Assembly (NCBI RefSeq): GCF_002087085.1
Contig: NZ_MWQY01000022.1
Span: forward strand, 1-57,831
DNA from: Marispirochaeta aestuarii
GTDB taxonomy: Bacteria > Spirochaetota > Spirochaetia > JC444 > Marispirochaetaceae
Direction: 5' to 3'
Length of the DNA: 57,831 nucleotides
Part shown: positions 29,515 through 37,701 of the stretch, one piece after another
Layout: every line of letters starts with the position of its first letter
Numbering within the stretch: position 1 is the stretch's first letter
Position numbers and translations under genes: made by a program
Notes under the pieces: model-generated
Seen by the model: only the letters and a program-made list of their open reading frames with translations
Databases searched by the model: none
Told to the model about the DNA's origin: nothing

Positions 29515-30180
29515 GGATATATCAGGACTCTCCTATATAAAATATTTCCCTTTTCTACTGATTTATATCGGTTACAGGATTTACAATCTATAATCATTCT
29601 TAATAAGACTGTTCCTTTCGCTATGGTGTCAGGGCTTCCAGCCACACAAGCCGTAATAGCTGATTTCATGATAATCAGCTTCTGTATATTACCTGTCTGT
29701 ATTCTTCAGGTATTCAATGAAAAGAGAGCATCTCCTGTGCCAAGTCGATATCAGAATCAGAAGGTTCACTGTAATTCTTTATTCAATAACATTTTGTACG
29801 CAGATATTTTTTAAGAGGCTTTCCGGATTCCCCGTTTTGGCTTGCTGGAAAACGCTCCTGCATCTGTTTTCTCGCCCTGAATGTCGAGGCTTCTCGACAA
29901 TTTCGTCGAGACTGCCAGTCGGCCCATCCCGGTAAGAGGATATAATTGGCTTAGATTTTTCGAATTGGTAACATGTTCAACCCGGCAGCAGGCCGGTTTT
30001 GTGGAAAGATATAATCACCTGTCTTTCCCGGAAGCACCAGCGGATAATCTTTACCCCCTCGATATTCCCGATTCTGCTCAAACGGGACCGCAGCACACGC
30101 AGGAACAGCATTACCGTTCCTGCAAAAGACCAGGTTGAAATCTGTCTCAGGGAGCCGGGTATGGAAATTGAATATTTAAC
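29515..30180. other. Intergenic region of about 660 bp, no convincing gene
   Basis: No reading frame here has coding character, a ribosome-binding site and a recognisable product together. The segment beside 29515 should hold the promoter of the Ig-like operon. It contains two mutually exclusive short hairpins at 29882-29911 and a 7-bp stem-loop (CAGGAAC/GTTCCTG) at 30100-30122 downstream of the chromate transporter. The stem-loop lacks a T-run and is therefore only a weak terminator candidate. Confidence 0.5.
29882..29911. repeat. Two overlapping, mutually exclusive inverted repeats
   Basis: TGTCGAG (29882-29888) pairs with CTCGACA (29893-29899) over a 4-nt loop. The same right arm, read as TCTCGAC (29892-29898), pairs with GTCGAGA (29905-29911). 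Only one stem can form at a time. No attached reading frame explains it. Confidence 0.4.
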
Positions 30181-31386
30181 TCAAAGAATAATCCCGAGGC
30201 CGAAGGCCGCCAGCACAATCAGGGGAGGCGGAATTTTCGTAAACCCGAGCAATAGAGCGGAGGCTGCTGTTACCGTCAAGTTTTCAAGACTGATACCGCT
30301 GGACAGAGTCAGGATTACCGCCGCTACTGCGATAAGACCGCCGGCAACCGCGTTTATTCCCGCCAGGGAAAGCCGAATCGCCCGTATCTGCTTCAGGTCC
30401 TCCCACAGGGGATAGACAAAATAGATCAAAAGAAGTCCGGGAAGAAATATCCCGATTCCGCCAATGGCAGCCCCCAGAGCCTGAATAAGAATCCCCTCCC
30501 CCCTGGAAGCCATTCCACCGGCATAGGCGGCAAAACTGAACATCGGTCCGGGGAGTCCCTGGACAAGACCGTACCCGGTCAGGAATTCCCCGCCTGTCAT
30601 GAACTGCCGAATATCAACAAGTTCTCCGTACATGACAGGAACGACTACCTGTCCGCCGCCGAAAACCAGGTATCCGTAGCGGTAAAAGCGCTCAAAGTTC
30701 TCCAATAACCTGAAGTCAGTCAGGAATGCAGCTGCAAGTCCCCCCACAGCAAGGGCCGCGAAGAGAACAAGATAGCCCCAGGGCGGACGAATCTGAACAG
30801 GGTTCCACATTCCCTTTTCCTGTTTTAGCAGAATACTTATCAGTCCCCCGGCAGCCAGAACAAGGGGGAAGACCCAGGGGGACCTGAAAAAGAAGGTAAG
30901 CACAGCAGAGCTAAGCAATAAACCCAGAGACAAAAGATCGGTAACCACCTTTCGCCCGATTCTTAAAGCCGCAACGATAATAAACCCCACCGCCATGGGT
31001 CCGATAAATCGCAGAATGGAATGGGATACATTCATGGAAGACAAAACCTGGAACCCGAAGGAGAGAAAACCCATGACAAACAGAACCGGCAGGGCCCAGA
31101 CAATCATCGTGAAAAAGGCAAGTTTTCTGCCTCCCATCCTGTAGCCGATGGAAACAATGGTTTGCGTACTTGTCGGTCCTGGAAGAATGCTGCACAAAGC
31201 CATCAGTTCAACAAGATCCTGCTCCTTCAAATAACTCTTTTTTGTCACCATCCGGTCCAGGAAAACCCCCAAATGAGCCTCCGGTCCTCCATAAGCCCCA
31301 AGGGAGCAGATCAACACATCCTTCAAAAACGCCGGATAGGAAACATTGCTCCGGAGTGTTTCCTTATTGTCGTTATCAGAATTCAT
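30181..31386 (-). CDS. chrA: Chromate transporter, ChrA/CHR family, two-domain form
   Basis: 401 aa with two homologous halves, as in long-chain CHR proteins. The first half has GAYGGPEAHLGVFLDRMV and CSILPGPTSTQT. The second half has VFGGGQVVVPVMYGELV and YGLVQGLPGPMFSFAAYAGG. The GGP/GGQ and PGP motifs are the family signatures. About ten to twelve membrane segments are visible. Family members extrude chromate from the cytoplasm, sometimes driven by sulphate or proton gradients, though several act on other anions. It is divergent from the GAF-LuxR regulator, with 126 bp between the start codons. Regulation by that protein is possible but unproven. Confidence 0.9.
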   Translation of the reverse strand: MNSDNDNKETLRSNVSYPAFLKDVLICSLGAYGGPEAHLGVFLDRMVTKKSYLKEQDLVELMALCSILPGPTSTQTIVSIGYRMGGRKLAFFTMIVWALPVLFVMGFLSFGFQVLSSMNVSHSILRFIGPMAVGFIIVAALRIGRKVVTDLLSLGLLLSSAVLTFFFRSPWVFPLVLAAGGLISILLKQEKGMWNPVQIRPPWGYLVLFAALAVGGLAAAFLTDFRLLENFERFYRYGYLVFGGGQVVVPVMYGELVDIRQFMTGGEFLTGYGLVQGLPGPMFSFAAYAGGMASRGEGILIQALGAAIGGIGIFLPGLLLIYFVYPLWEDLKQIRAIRLSLAGINAVAGGLIAVAAVILTLSSGISLENLTVTAASALLLGFTKIPPPLIVLAAFGLGIIL

Positions 31387-31512
31387 GGCGAAGTCAAGTT
31401 ATACATTGCATCCCCTTGGGGGCAAGTCTTTTATCAATTTCTGTCTGTGCTGGATTATTCACAATTTCGGATTATAATGAGACTATCGGAGACTGAAATA
31501 AGGATAAGCTCA

Positions 31513-32379
31513 ATGAAAACCGATCAGAAAACAGACAGGACCCTTATCGAACGCCTCAAGGAACTCAACTGTCTCCTGAAGATTTCAAAACTCCTGGCCC
31601 GGCACGATGTTGATCTGCAGCTTATCCTCCAACAGACTGTCGATATCCTGCCTCAGGCATTCCAGAAACCCGAACAGACATGTGCAAGAATCATCTACCG
31701 GGACTGCGAGTATGTAACCACGAATTTCCATTCCGGGACGGAGGGGCTTCGGGAGCCGATCCGTATAAACCGCAGAACAGCGGGTTTTGTTGAAGTGTAT
31801 TTTCTTGGGAAAAATATGGAACCCCGGGCGGACAGCTTTCTTGCAGAGGAACAGACGCTGCTTTCAGCAATTGCTGATCAGATCGGCATGGTAATCTCCA
31901 AAAAGGAGGCTGAGCTGTCCCTTCGCAGAGCGATGGATCAGCTTGAGGAAAACTCCCGTCAGCTGGAGAATAAGAATGTCGCCCTCAAAGAACTTCTGTA
32001 TCAGATACAGGGGGAACGGGAGAATTATATACGATCAATACGGCGGCAGATAGAAGAATCGGTACTTCCTGCTCTGAACAGGATTCTCCGGAATCCAAAG
32101 GCCGACACTGATATCTGCGCCTATGCCAGGATAGCCAGCGAAGCCCTGGGCGAGATAAACGCCTCCTCTGCATTCAGGGAAAATCGGGAAACAGCTCACT
32201 TGAGTTCCCGGGAAATGGAGATCTGTCGAATGATCAAACAAGGATTGAGCACGAAAGAGATATGTTCCCTGCTGGGACTGTCCATGCAAACCGTGGAAAA
32301 GCACCGCTATAATATCCGTAAAAAGCTGGGTATTGCCGGAGAGAAAATCAATCTGGCCGTTTTTCTGCGGAACCTGTAG
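31513..32379 (+). CDS. GAF-like/coiled-coil/LuxR-HTH transcriptional regulator
   Basis: 288 aa. The ATG at 31513 is preferred because AAGGA lies nine nt upstream; the in-frame ATG at 31477 overlaps a TATAAT (31473-31478) that is a likely -10 element. Residues about 10-140 resemble a GAF-type sensor (LKELNCLLKISKLLARHDVDL at the start, LLSAIADQIGMVISKKEAELSL at the end). A coiled coil (about 140-180) follows. The C-terminal LuxR/GerE helix-turn-helix is LSSREMEICRMIKQGLSTKEI...SMQTVEKHRYNIRKKLGI. This architecture recurs in spirochaetes. The ligand is unknown. It is divergent from chrA and upstream of rnk. Confidence 0.82.
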   Translation: MKTDQKTDRTLIERLKELNCLLKISKLLARHDVDLQLILQQTVDILPQAFQKPEQTCARIIYRDCEYVTTNFHSGTEGLREPIRINRRTAGFVEVYFLGKNMEPRADSFLAEEQTLLSAIADQIGMVISKKEAELSLRRAMDQLEENSRQLENKNVALKELLYQIQGERENYIRSIRRQIEESVLPALNRILRNPKADTDICAYARIASEALGEINASSAFRENRETAHLSSREMEICRMIKQGLSTKEICSLLGLSMQTVEKHRYNIRKKLGIAGEKINLAVFLRNL

Positions 32380-32469
32380 ACAATTTCACCCGGTAGCTTT
32401 TACTACCAGATACCTACCAGGTCTTGCATGGTTGCTAATCTTCACCTTCGGGACTATGTTCGTTTGAAT

Positions 32470-32889
32470 ATGGAATACAATATTCGAACCTTCAATTCCC
32501 ACGACATAAAACGCATTCGCGGTTTTCTCGATCTGGCAACGGACAGTAAAAAGGGTGAACGATATAAATCCCTGGTCCGTCTCAAGAACGATCTGGCGTA
32601 TGCTGATATAGTTTTGCCGGAAGAGATGCCGGGCAACGTTGTTACAATGAACTCCCGCATACGCATAGACAACGCCAGTTCAAAGGGGACAGAGGAAATT
32701 ACCCTGGTATTTCCACAGGAGGCGGATTACAACCAGGGAAAGGTCTCCCTTCTTGCTCCGCTGGGGGCCGCACTGCTGGGATGCAGACAGGGTGATACCG
32801 TAACCTACATTGCTCCCGGCGGCGAGGTTATGGTAAAGATCATGGAAATACTTTACCAGCCGGAAGCCAATGGGGATTTTACCGCGTAA
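32470..32889 (+). CDS. rnk: Rnk-type nucleoside diphosphate kinase regulator (GreA/GreB C-terminal fold)
   Basis: 139 aa from the ATG at 32470. This start makes the N-terminus line up with E. coli Rnk (MxxxxIxxxDxxRI pattern); an upstream in-frame ATG at 32428 would add 14 residues. Strongly conserved blocks are LPEEMPGNVVTMNSR, LLAPLGAALLGCRQGD and the terminal YQPEANGD, all close to Rnk. Rnk binds RNA polymerase near the secondary channel but lacks the tip acids of GreA. It affects NDP kinase levels in Pseudomonas. The stop overlaps the next start by 1 nt (TAATG). Confidence 0.85.
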   Translation: MEYNIRTFNSHDIKRIRGFLDLATDSKKGERYKSLVRLKNDLAYADIVLPEEMPGNVVTMNSRIRIDNASSKGTEEITLVFPQEADYNQGKVSLLAPLGAALLGCRQGDTVTYIAPGGEVMVKIMEILYQPEANGDFTA

Positions 32890-33461
32890 TGACTATCGAA
32901 CCATGGATACTGGAGTGGATTATTCTGCCCCTGGTAGTATTTATCAGCAGAGTAATCGATGTTTCTCTGGGAACTATAAGGATCATACTTGCCTCCCGGG
33001 GAAACCAGAAGTACGCACCCTTGATAGGCTTTTTCGAGATTCTTCTCTGGCTCATTGTCGCACGGCAGGTTCTTTCCAACATGTCGAACCCTGCCAGTGT
33101 GCTGGCCTATGCTCTGGGTTTTTCTGCCGGTACATACCTGGGTATAAAACTGGAGAATTCCTTCGCCTTCGGTGATGTATTAATCCGCATCGTCTGCAAA
33201 GACACCGGCAGTTCCATCGCATCCAGCCTGCGCAGCTTCGGATACGGCGTAACCGAGGTAAATGCCGAGGGACGTGACGGTCCGGTAACCATCCTGTTCA
33301 GTGTTATCAGCCGAAAAGACATTCCGGAGGTGGAAAAGCGAATCCACGGCCTGGACAGAAGTGCCTTCTACTCCATTGAAGATGTTCGCTTTCTGAACTC
33401 CGGATCAAAACGCTGGATTACTCAGGAAGCCCGGGTCCAGCCTGCAGGGCGGGCAAAATAG
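32889..33461 (+). CDS. UPF0316/DUF5698-DUF2179 membrane protein
   Basis: 190 aa. Three N-terminal membrane segments (ILPLVVFISRVIDVSLGTIRIILASRG, YAPLIGFFEILLWLIVARQVL, NPASVLAYALGFSAGTYLGI) carry the RVIDVSLGTIR signature of UPF0316. A cytoplasmic DUF2179 domain of about 90 residues follows (VLIRIVCKDTGSSIASSLRSFGYGVT). DUF2179 domains occur in putative transporters and ligand-sensing proteins; the molecular role is not known. It is translationally coupled to rnk and followed 14 bp later by a strong rho-independent terminator. Confidence 0.85.
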   Translation: MTIEPWILEWIILPLVVFISRVIDVSLGTIRIILASRGNQKYAPLIGFFEILLWLIVARQVLSNMSNPASVLAYALGFSAGTYLGIKLENSFAFGDVLIRIVCKDTGSSIASSLRSFGYGVTEVNAEGRDGPVTILFSVISRKDIPEVEKRIHGLDRSAFYSIEDVRFLNSGSKRWITQEARVQPAGRAK

Positions 33462-33465
33462 ACAT

Positions 33466-33527
33466 CTGTACGTACAAAGAGCGCCATGCGGCGCTCTTTT
33501 TCTTTTTTTTTGCCGGAGACCGGACTT
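33466..33527. repeat. 62-bp direct repeat, copy 1 (terminator plus 3' end of tRNA-Leu)
   Basis: These 62 bp are identical to 33611-33672. The unit joins the terminator stem-loop and T-tract to the last 16-17 bp of the tRNA-Leu 3' end (GCCGGAGACCGGACTT, tRNA on the minus strand). In this copy the tRNA similarity stops abruptly at 33527. An imperfect inverted copy of the same tRNA end lies at 33595-33608. Confidence 0.85.
33476..33511 (+). terminator. Rho-independent terminator after the UPF0316 gene
   Basis: AAAGAGCGCC (33476-33485), loop ATGC and GGCGCTCTTT (33490-33499) form a perfect 10-bp stem. A T-tract interrupted by one C follows. It ends the rnk-UPF0316 transcription unit. The whole terminator recurs 145 bp downstream. 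Confidence 0.9.
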
Positions 33528-33610
33528 CAGCCTTGCTTCCCTCCGGGAAGCTTCGGCCCCCGCGAGCGCCTTCGGCACTCTCTCGGACGAGTTCAAGTCC
33601 TTGTCTCCTA

Positions 33611-33672
33611 CTGTACGTACAAAGAGCGCCATGCGGCGCTCTTTTTCTTTTTTTTTGCCGGAGACCGGACTT
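33611..33672. repeat. 62-bp direct repeat, copy 2, running into the attachment site
   Basis: Identical to 33466-33527, with a period of 145 bp. Here the tRNA-derived sequence continues for the full length of the attachment repeat (to 33711). The 83 bp between the copies are GC-rich and have no gene. The duplication could mark an earlier insertion/excision event or a dispersed repeat at the same tRNA. Confidence 0.85.
33621..33656 (+). terminator. Duplicate rho-independent terminator
   Basis: The same perfect stem AAAGAGCGCC/GGCGCTCTTT with loop ATGC (33621-33644), then a T-tract to 33656. On the plus strand it would stop any read-through into the element, directly beside the attachment site. 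Confidence 0.85.
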
Positions 33673-33711
33673 GAACCGGTACGGGCTTATTAAGCCCGGG
33701 GGATTTTAAGT
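33654..33711 (-). repeat. Left attachment repeat (tRNA-Leu 3' fragment)
   Basis: 58 bp identical to the right end. On the minus strand it reads as the anticodon loop (CTTAAAA), long variable arm, T-arm (GGTTCAAGTCC) and acceptor 3' strand of a tRNA-Leu. Beyond 33711 the sequence does not pair as an anticodon stem and has no D-arm, so this copy is only the displaced 3' fragment. Confidence 0.88.
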
Positions 33712-34023
33712 GCAAACAACCGGTGTGCCTCTTTGTATCTCTCTGTAGATAAGAGTATAACCAATAAGGAATTATGTCAAACAATATTTTCTTTCTGTAT
33801 CGCCTGATATCTTCTTGTATCCATTCTTTTGGTGTCAATTTGGTGTCAGTTAAATCTACCCTTGAAAAATATCATAGTAATAACACTATGCAGTAACTCT
33901 CTTCCAAAGGAAGTTTTCCACAATGAAAGCATACAATGATGTATCATAAACATCGTTAAATCTCATCATAAATGCCGTTATAAGAATGTAACTGTCTCTG
34001 GAATTTCCGAGGCAATCCACTTT
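33712..34023. other. Left end of the element, non-coding
   Basis: About 310 bp of AT-rich DNA with no credible gene. It contains the integrase arm-type motif pair at 33829-33848 and several GTATC-containing short repeats between 33737 and 33821 that may be further protein-binding sites. Nothing else was recognised. Confidence 0.5.
33829..33848. promoter_or_regulatory. Left arm-type integrase-binding motifs (2 x TTGGTGTCA)
   Basis: TTGGTGTCA occurs at 33829-33837 and 33840-33848, 11 bp apart in the same orientation. The right end carries the same motif pair with the same 11-bp spacing. Paired direct repeats one helical turn apart inside both attachment sites are the expected form of arm sites for the N-terminal domain of a tyrosine integrase. 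Confidence 0.6.
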
Positions 34024-34584
34024 TTAAAGACCTTGTTGATCTTTTCTCAGTTTTTCTTCCTGGTATGCTTCTGCATATTCTTTGCTGTTATATTCAATTA
34101 TGTGTTTGATTTCATAATCCTGCCCATAAAGGGATTGGAAAATCACTGTTGTCTCTGTTTCCCATTTAATCCACAGTGACAAGTGACCGAGGGATATTGC
34201 TAACCCATAATATTCCTCATCGTCCTCATAAAGGGAGTTTGACCATTCTGAATCAGCATCTACAGGCTCTCCATAGATCGATATTAGCAATTTACTCAAT
34301 TTCATAAAATCTTCTAAATAGGTGTTATTATCTGCTCTTGTCTCATTAAAAAGATATTTACCTACTGCCAGTTTGTCATCAACAAACAGATACCCAGCGA
34401 AAGCTTTGAGGCCAGCTATAGAACAATTATAAATGACTACATCTGACTCGTTCACGTAAAGATTTTCTTCTCCCTCAATTCCAATTACCTGAGCACGACT
34501 CATTCCCCATATTGTATCTCGGAATTGAGCACATGCAGGTAATAGCATGGATAGGAAAACAAGAATCCAGAATGTTTTTTTCAT
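34024..34584 (-). CDS. Putative lipoprotein, 186 aa
   Basis: Starts at the ATG 34584 (MKKTFWILVFLSMLLPACAQ), one codon after a TTG, with GAGGTGG upstream. The leader ends in a lipobox LLPAC, so it is a likely lipoprotein. The mature part begins FRDTIWGMSRAQVIGIEGEE, a WGMS segment seen at the start of many small exported proteins of unknown function. Acidic, aromatic strands follow (YEDDEEYYGLAISLGHLSLWIKWET). It is the leftmost element gene, 160 bp beyond hsdR, and is probably separate cargo. Function unknown. Confidence 0.65.
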   Translation of the reverse strand: MKKTFWILVFLSMLLPACAQFRDTIWGMSRAQVIGIEGEENLYVNESDVVIYNCSIAGLKAFAGYLFVDDKLAVGKYLFNETRADNNTYLEDFMKLSKLLISIYGEPVDADSEWSNSLYEDDEEYYGLAISLGHLSLWIKWETETTVIFQSLYGQDYEIKHIIEYNSKEYAEAYQEEKLRKDQQGL

Positions 34585-34746
34585 CAATTCCCACCTCTTC
34601 TTACACCAGATGGAGATTCTTCCACCATGTTTTTCTGTAACCAGAAACTCACATCAAGCGGGGTTTCTGCATACATTAACTGAGTTTCTGTCGACAATAA
34701 TCCCTCTCATGTCAGATTTCTGTTAACGATAACCTATACAACCAGA

Positions 34747-37701
34747 TCAGTAATACTCCCGGATATACCCAAACGCCCTATCGAACAAATCCTGATCCTT
34801 AATTTTATACTTCACGTATATCACTTTGCGAAGAGCTTTCTGTACTTCCCTCTCTCCTGCATTTGTACCCTGCCAGCCTGGGAACCTAACGAACCTGACG
34901 ATTTCATCAATATCATTGACGATACGCTCTACAACAACCGGTGTCTTCCCGTTCTTAACCTCAATGAACAGTTCTGTTAAAGCGGCTTTTGCCTTCTCTT
35001 GCTCATCTTCAGGTTCGACTTGCTGTTCCGCCTGGACGACCTCCTTCGCCAGGGTCAACAGTTCCTTGAGGAAATCGAGGCTGTGGAGCAGGCCCTGTTC
35101 GTGCCGCTCCTTGAGCTTTTCGAGGCGTTCGCCCAGGGCGACAAACTTCGGATTGTCCTTGTGCTTGCGCAGGCGGGCGATGAGCTTGATCTCGATTTCC
35201 TTGGATTTTTTATCCGGGTCCTTGGCATCGAGCAGCCCTTCGAGGACCTCGGCGTCCATCACCAGGGTGTCCAGATCATCGCGCACTGTCTCCATATGCA
35301 CGTTCTCATGCACCAGCTCGATGGTCTTCGCCCCAAGGGCGTGCCAGAGCAGCTTACCGTTACCGCTCGGCGGCTTCACCGACTCATACACCTGGGTCAA
35401 CCACTTGTAGTCCGTTTCATAAAGGCCGAGACAGGGATCGGGAGACAGCGCCTCCCACAGCCGGGAGAGCACCGTGTATTCAGCCGCGAACTTGTCCCGG
35501 GTCTCGTTATCCGGCAGACAATCCTGCGCCGCTATCAGCCCCTCGTAGCCGCCAACGGTACGGTCCACGCCAGGGAAGAACGAAAGGCTCTTTGAGACCA
35601 CTCCAGGCAGCTCTTTCTTGAGGTCATCCAGATTGGTAATGACCTTCTGCACCGCCTTTTCATCGAAATCGAGGGCGGTGGCCACGTCATCGAAGATGCC
35701 GAGGTAATCCACGATCAGGCCGTGGGTCTTGCCGGGGTAGACACGGTTGGTACGGCAGATGGCCTGCAGCAGGTTGTGGTCCTTCATCGGCTTGTCGAGG
35801 TACATCACCTGCAGAATGGGCGCATCGAAACCGGTCAGCAGCTTGGAAGTGACGATCAGGAATTTGAGCGGATCGTTCGGATCGCGGAAGCGGTCGAGGA
35901 GCTTTTCTTCCTCGTCCTTGGCCAGTTTCCATTCCGCGTACTCGTCGGACTTTCCTCCCTGGATGTGCATGACGATGGCGCTGGCTTCCGGCCCGAACAG
36001 CTCGTCCAGGGCCTTCTTGTAGAGCACGCAGCACTCCCGGTCGAAGGTCACCACCTGGGATTTAAAACCGTTCGGCTCTACCTTTTCCTGGAAGTGCTTG
36101 ACGATGTGCTGGCAAATGGTGTTCACCCGCGCCGGGGCCTTAATTAGAACCGCCATCTTGGCAGCCCGTTTGGCCAGGTCGTCACGATCCAGCTCGCTCA
36201 GTTCATCGGTCATCTGGGAGTAGGCTTCGTCGATGGCGTCCTTGTTGATGTGCAGCTTCACGTCCACCGCCTCGAAGTGGAGCGGCAGCGTGGCCTTGTC
36301 CCGGATCGAGTCCTGGAACGAGTAACGGCTCATATAGCCCTGCTCATCTTCATCCGCGCCGAAGGCCCAGAAGGTGTTGCGGTCCCGCTTGTTGATCGGC
36401 GTGCCGGTCAGGCCAAAGAGAAAGGCGTTGGGCAGCGCGTCGCGCATCTTGCGGCCTAGGTCGCCCTCCTGGGTGCGGTGCGCCTCGTCCACCATGACGA
36501 TGATGTTTGATCGCTCGTTCAGGCGGCCGTCCGCCTCGCCAAACTTGTGAATGGTGGTGATGATGATCTTGCGGGAATCAGCCGCCAGCAGGCTTTGCAG
36601 CTCCTGCCGAGTGTCCGCTCCGATCATGTTCGGGATATCGGCGGCGTTGAAGGTGGCGGTGATCTGGGTATCCAGGTCGATGCGGTCCACCACGATCATC
36701 ACCGTGGGGTTGCCGAGCTTGCGGTGCATCCGCAGCTTCTGCGCTGCGAACACCATCAGCAGCGACTTGCCCGAGCCCTGGAAATGCCAGATCAGGCCCT
36801 TCTTGGGATAGCCCTTGACCACGCGGGCCACCATCAGGTTCGCGCCTTCGTATTGCTGATAGCGGCAGATGATCTTGATGCGCCGGTGCTTCTTGTCGGT
36901 GGCGAACAGGGTGAAATTCTGCAGGATATCCAGCACCACATGGGGGCGCAGCATGGAGCGGATGGAGCGCTGCACGTCCGCCAGCGTCCCCTCGGCCTTG
37001 TTATCGCCCTCGTGCCATGGCCCCCAGATATCGATGGGCATGCGCGCCGAGCCGTAGCGATAGCACTTGCCCTCGGTGGCAAAGGAGAGGACGTTGGGCA
37101 CGAACATCTGCGGCACGCTTTGTTCATAGCCGTTATGGATGTCGCTGGCCCCATCCACCCAGGTCACCGCCGGGCGCACCGGCGTCTTGGCCTCGCCGAC
37201 CACCAGCGGGATACCGTTGACCAACATAATAATGTCGAAGCGGCGGCCGCCTTCCTTGACCGGATAGACCCACTGGTTGGTAACCACGTAATCGTTGTTG
37301 CTGAGATTCTCGAAGTCGATCAGCCGCACCGGCGTGTGTTCGCCACGCTCACCAAAGGGCATGGACTTCTCGCCCCGTAGCCATTCGGCGAACAGTTCGT
37401 TGGCCCGCACCAGGCCCTCGCTCTGCACCGACAACGGAATGGTCCGCAGGCGGTAGAGCACCTCGTCGGCGCGGTCGGGCTGGGCCTTGATTTCCGGGTT
37501 CAGGCGGATGAGGGCGTCGCGCACCATCGACTCCACCAGCACGTCGGAGTGCTGACGGGGCAGCTCCTCGGCGGACACGAAGCGCCAGCCTTTGATCTCA
37601 CCACCGTAGCTGGCGAGCGCTTCGGCAACCATGTTCGAAGTCACGCCGCCGCAGAGCGTGTCGAGAACCATCTGTTCGACTGTGTTTTCTTCGTTAAACA
37701 T
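34747..37701 (-). CDS. hsdR: Type I restriction enzyme R subunit (HsdR)
   Basis: 984 aa. The N-terminal PD-(D/E)xK nuclease motif is visible as RFDIIMLVNGIPLVVGEAKTP (Asp ... Glu-x-Lys). The SF2 translocase motor has Walker A FQGSGKSLLM, DEAHRTQEGD, and LTGTPINKRD (motif III), with motif VI near QAICRTNRVYPGK. A helical C-terminal region binds the M2S core. HsdR translocates DNA and cuts unmodified DNA after HsdS recognition. It overlaps the end of hsdS by 8 nt. By eye it is clearly GC-richer than the genes immediately upstream and uses different codons. This suggests that the restriction core and the inserted genes have separate origins. Confidence 0.95.
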   Translation of the reverse strand: MFNEENTVEQMVLDTLCGGVTSNMVAEALASYGGEIKGWRFVSAEELPRQHSDVLVESMVRDALIRLNPEIKAQPDRADEVLYRLRTIPLSVQSEGLVRANELFAEWLRGEKSMPFGERGEHTPVRLIDFENLSNNDYVVTNQWVYPVKEGGRRFDIIMLVNGIPLVVGEAKTPVRPAVTWVDGASDIHNGYEQSVPQMFVPNVLSFATEGKCYRYGSARMPIDIWGPWHEGDNKAEGTLADVQRSIRSMLRPHVVLDILQNFTLFATDKKHRRIKIICRYQQYEGANLMVARVVKGYPKKGLIWHFQGSGKSLLMVFAAQKLRMHRKLGNPTVMIVVDRIDLDTQITATFNAADIPNMIGADTRQELQSLLAADSRKIIITTIHKFGEADGRLNERSNIIVMVDEAHRTQEGDLGRKMRDALPNAFLFGLTGTPINKRDRNTFWAFGADEDEQGYMSRYSFQDSIRDKATLPLHFEAVDVKLHINKDAIDEAYSQMTDELSELDRDDLAKRAAKMAVLIKAPARVNTICQHIVKHFQEKVEPNGFKSQVVTFDRECCVLYKKALDELFGPEASAIVMHIQGGKSDEYAEWKLAKDEEEKLLDRFRDPNDPLKFLIVTSKLLTGFDAPILQVMYLDKPMKDHNLLQAICRTNRVYPGKTHGLIVDYLGIFDDVATALDFDEKAVQKVITNLDDLKKELPGVVSKSLSFFPGVDRTVGGYEGLIAAQDCLPDNETRDKFAAEYTVLSRLWEALSPDPCLGLYETDYKWLTQVYESVKPPSGNGKLLWHALGAKTIELVHENVHMETVRDDLDTLVMDAEVLEGLLDAKDPDKKSKEIEIKLIARLRKHKDNPKFVALGERLEKLKERHEQGLLHSLDFLKELLTLAKEVVQAEQQVEPEDEQEKAKAALTELFIEVKNGKTPVVVERIVNDIDEIVRFVRFPGWQGTNAGEREVQKALRKVIYVKYKIKDQDLFDRAFGYIREYY

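Noticed and set aside
31021-31512. N-terminal extension of the GAF-LuxR gene across the chrA region
   Set aside because: The extension overlaps the opposite-strand chrA coding sequence, and a good start with AAGGA lies at 31513.
33514-33609. A plus-strand tRNA-like fold (GGAGAC/GTCTCC ends with a GTTCAAGTCC arm)
   Set aside because: No D-arm or anticodon arm can be placed; the pairing comes from inverted copies of the tRNA 3' end.
33486-33674. Plus-strand open frame through the terminator duplication
   Set aside because: It begins in a terminator loop and runs through two terminator stems and T-tracts; it is a by-product of the repeat.
33654-33760. Intact tRNA-Leu at the left end
   Set aside because: The sequence beyond 33711 does not form the 5' anticodon stem, D-arm or acceptor 5' strand, so only the 3' fragment is present.
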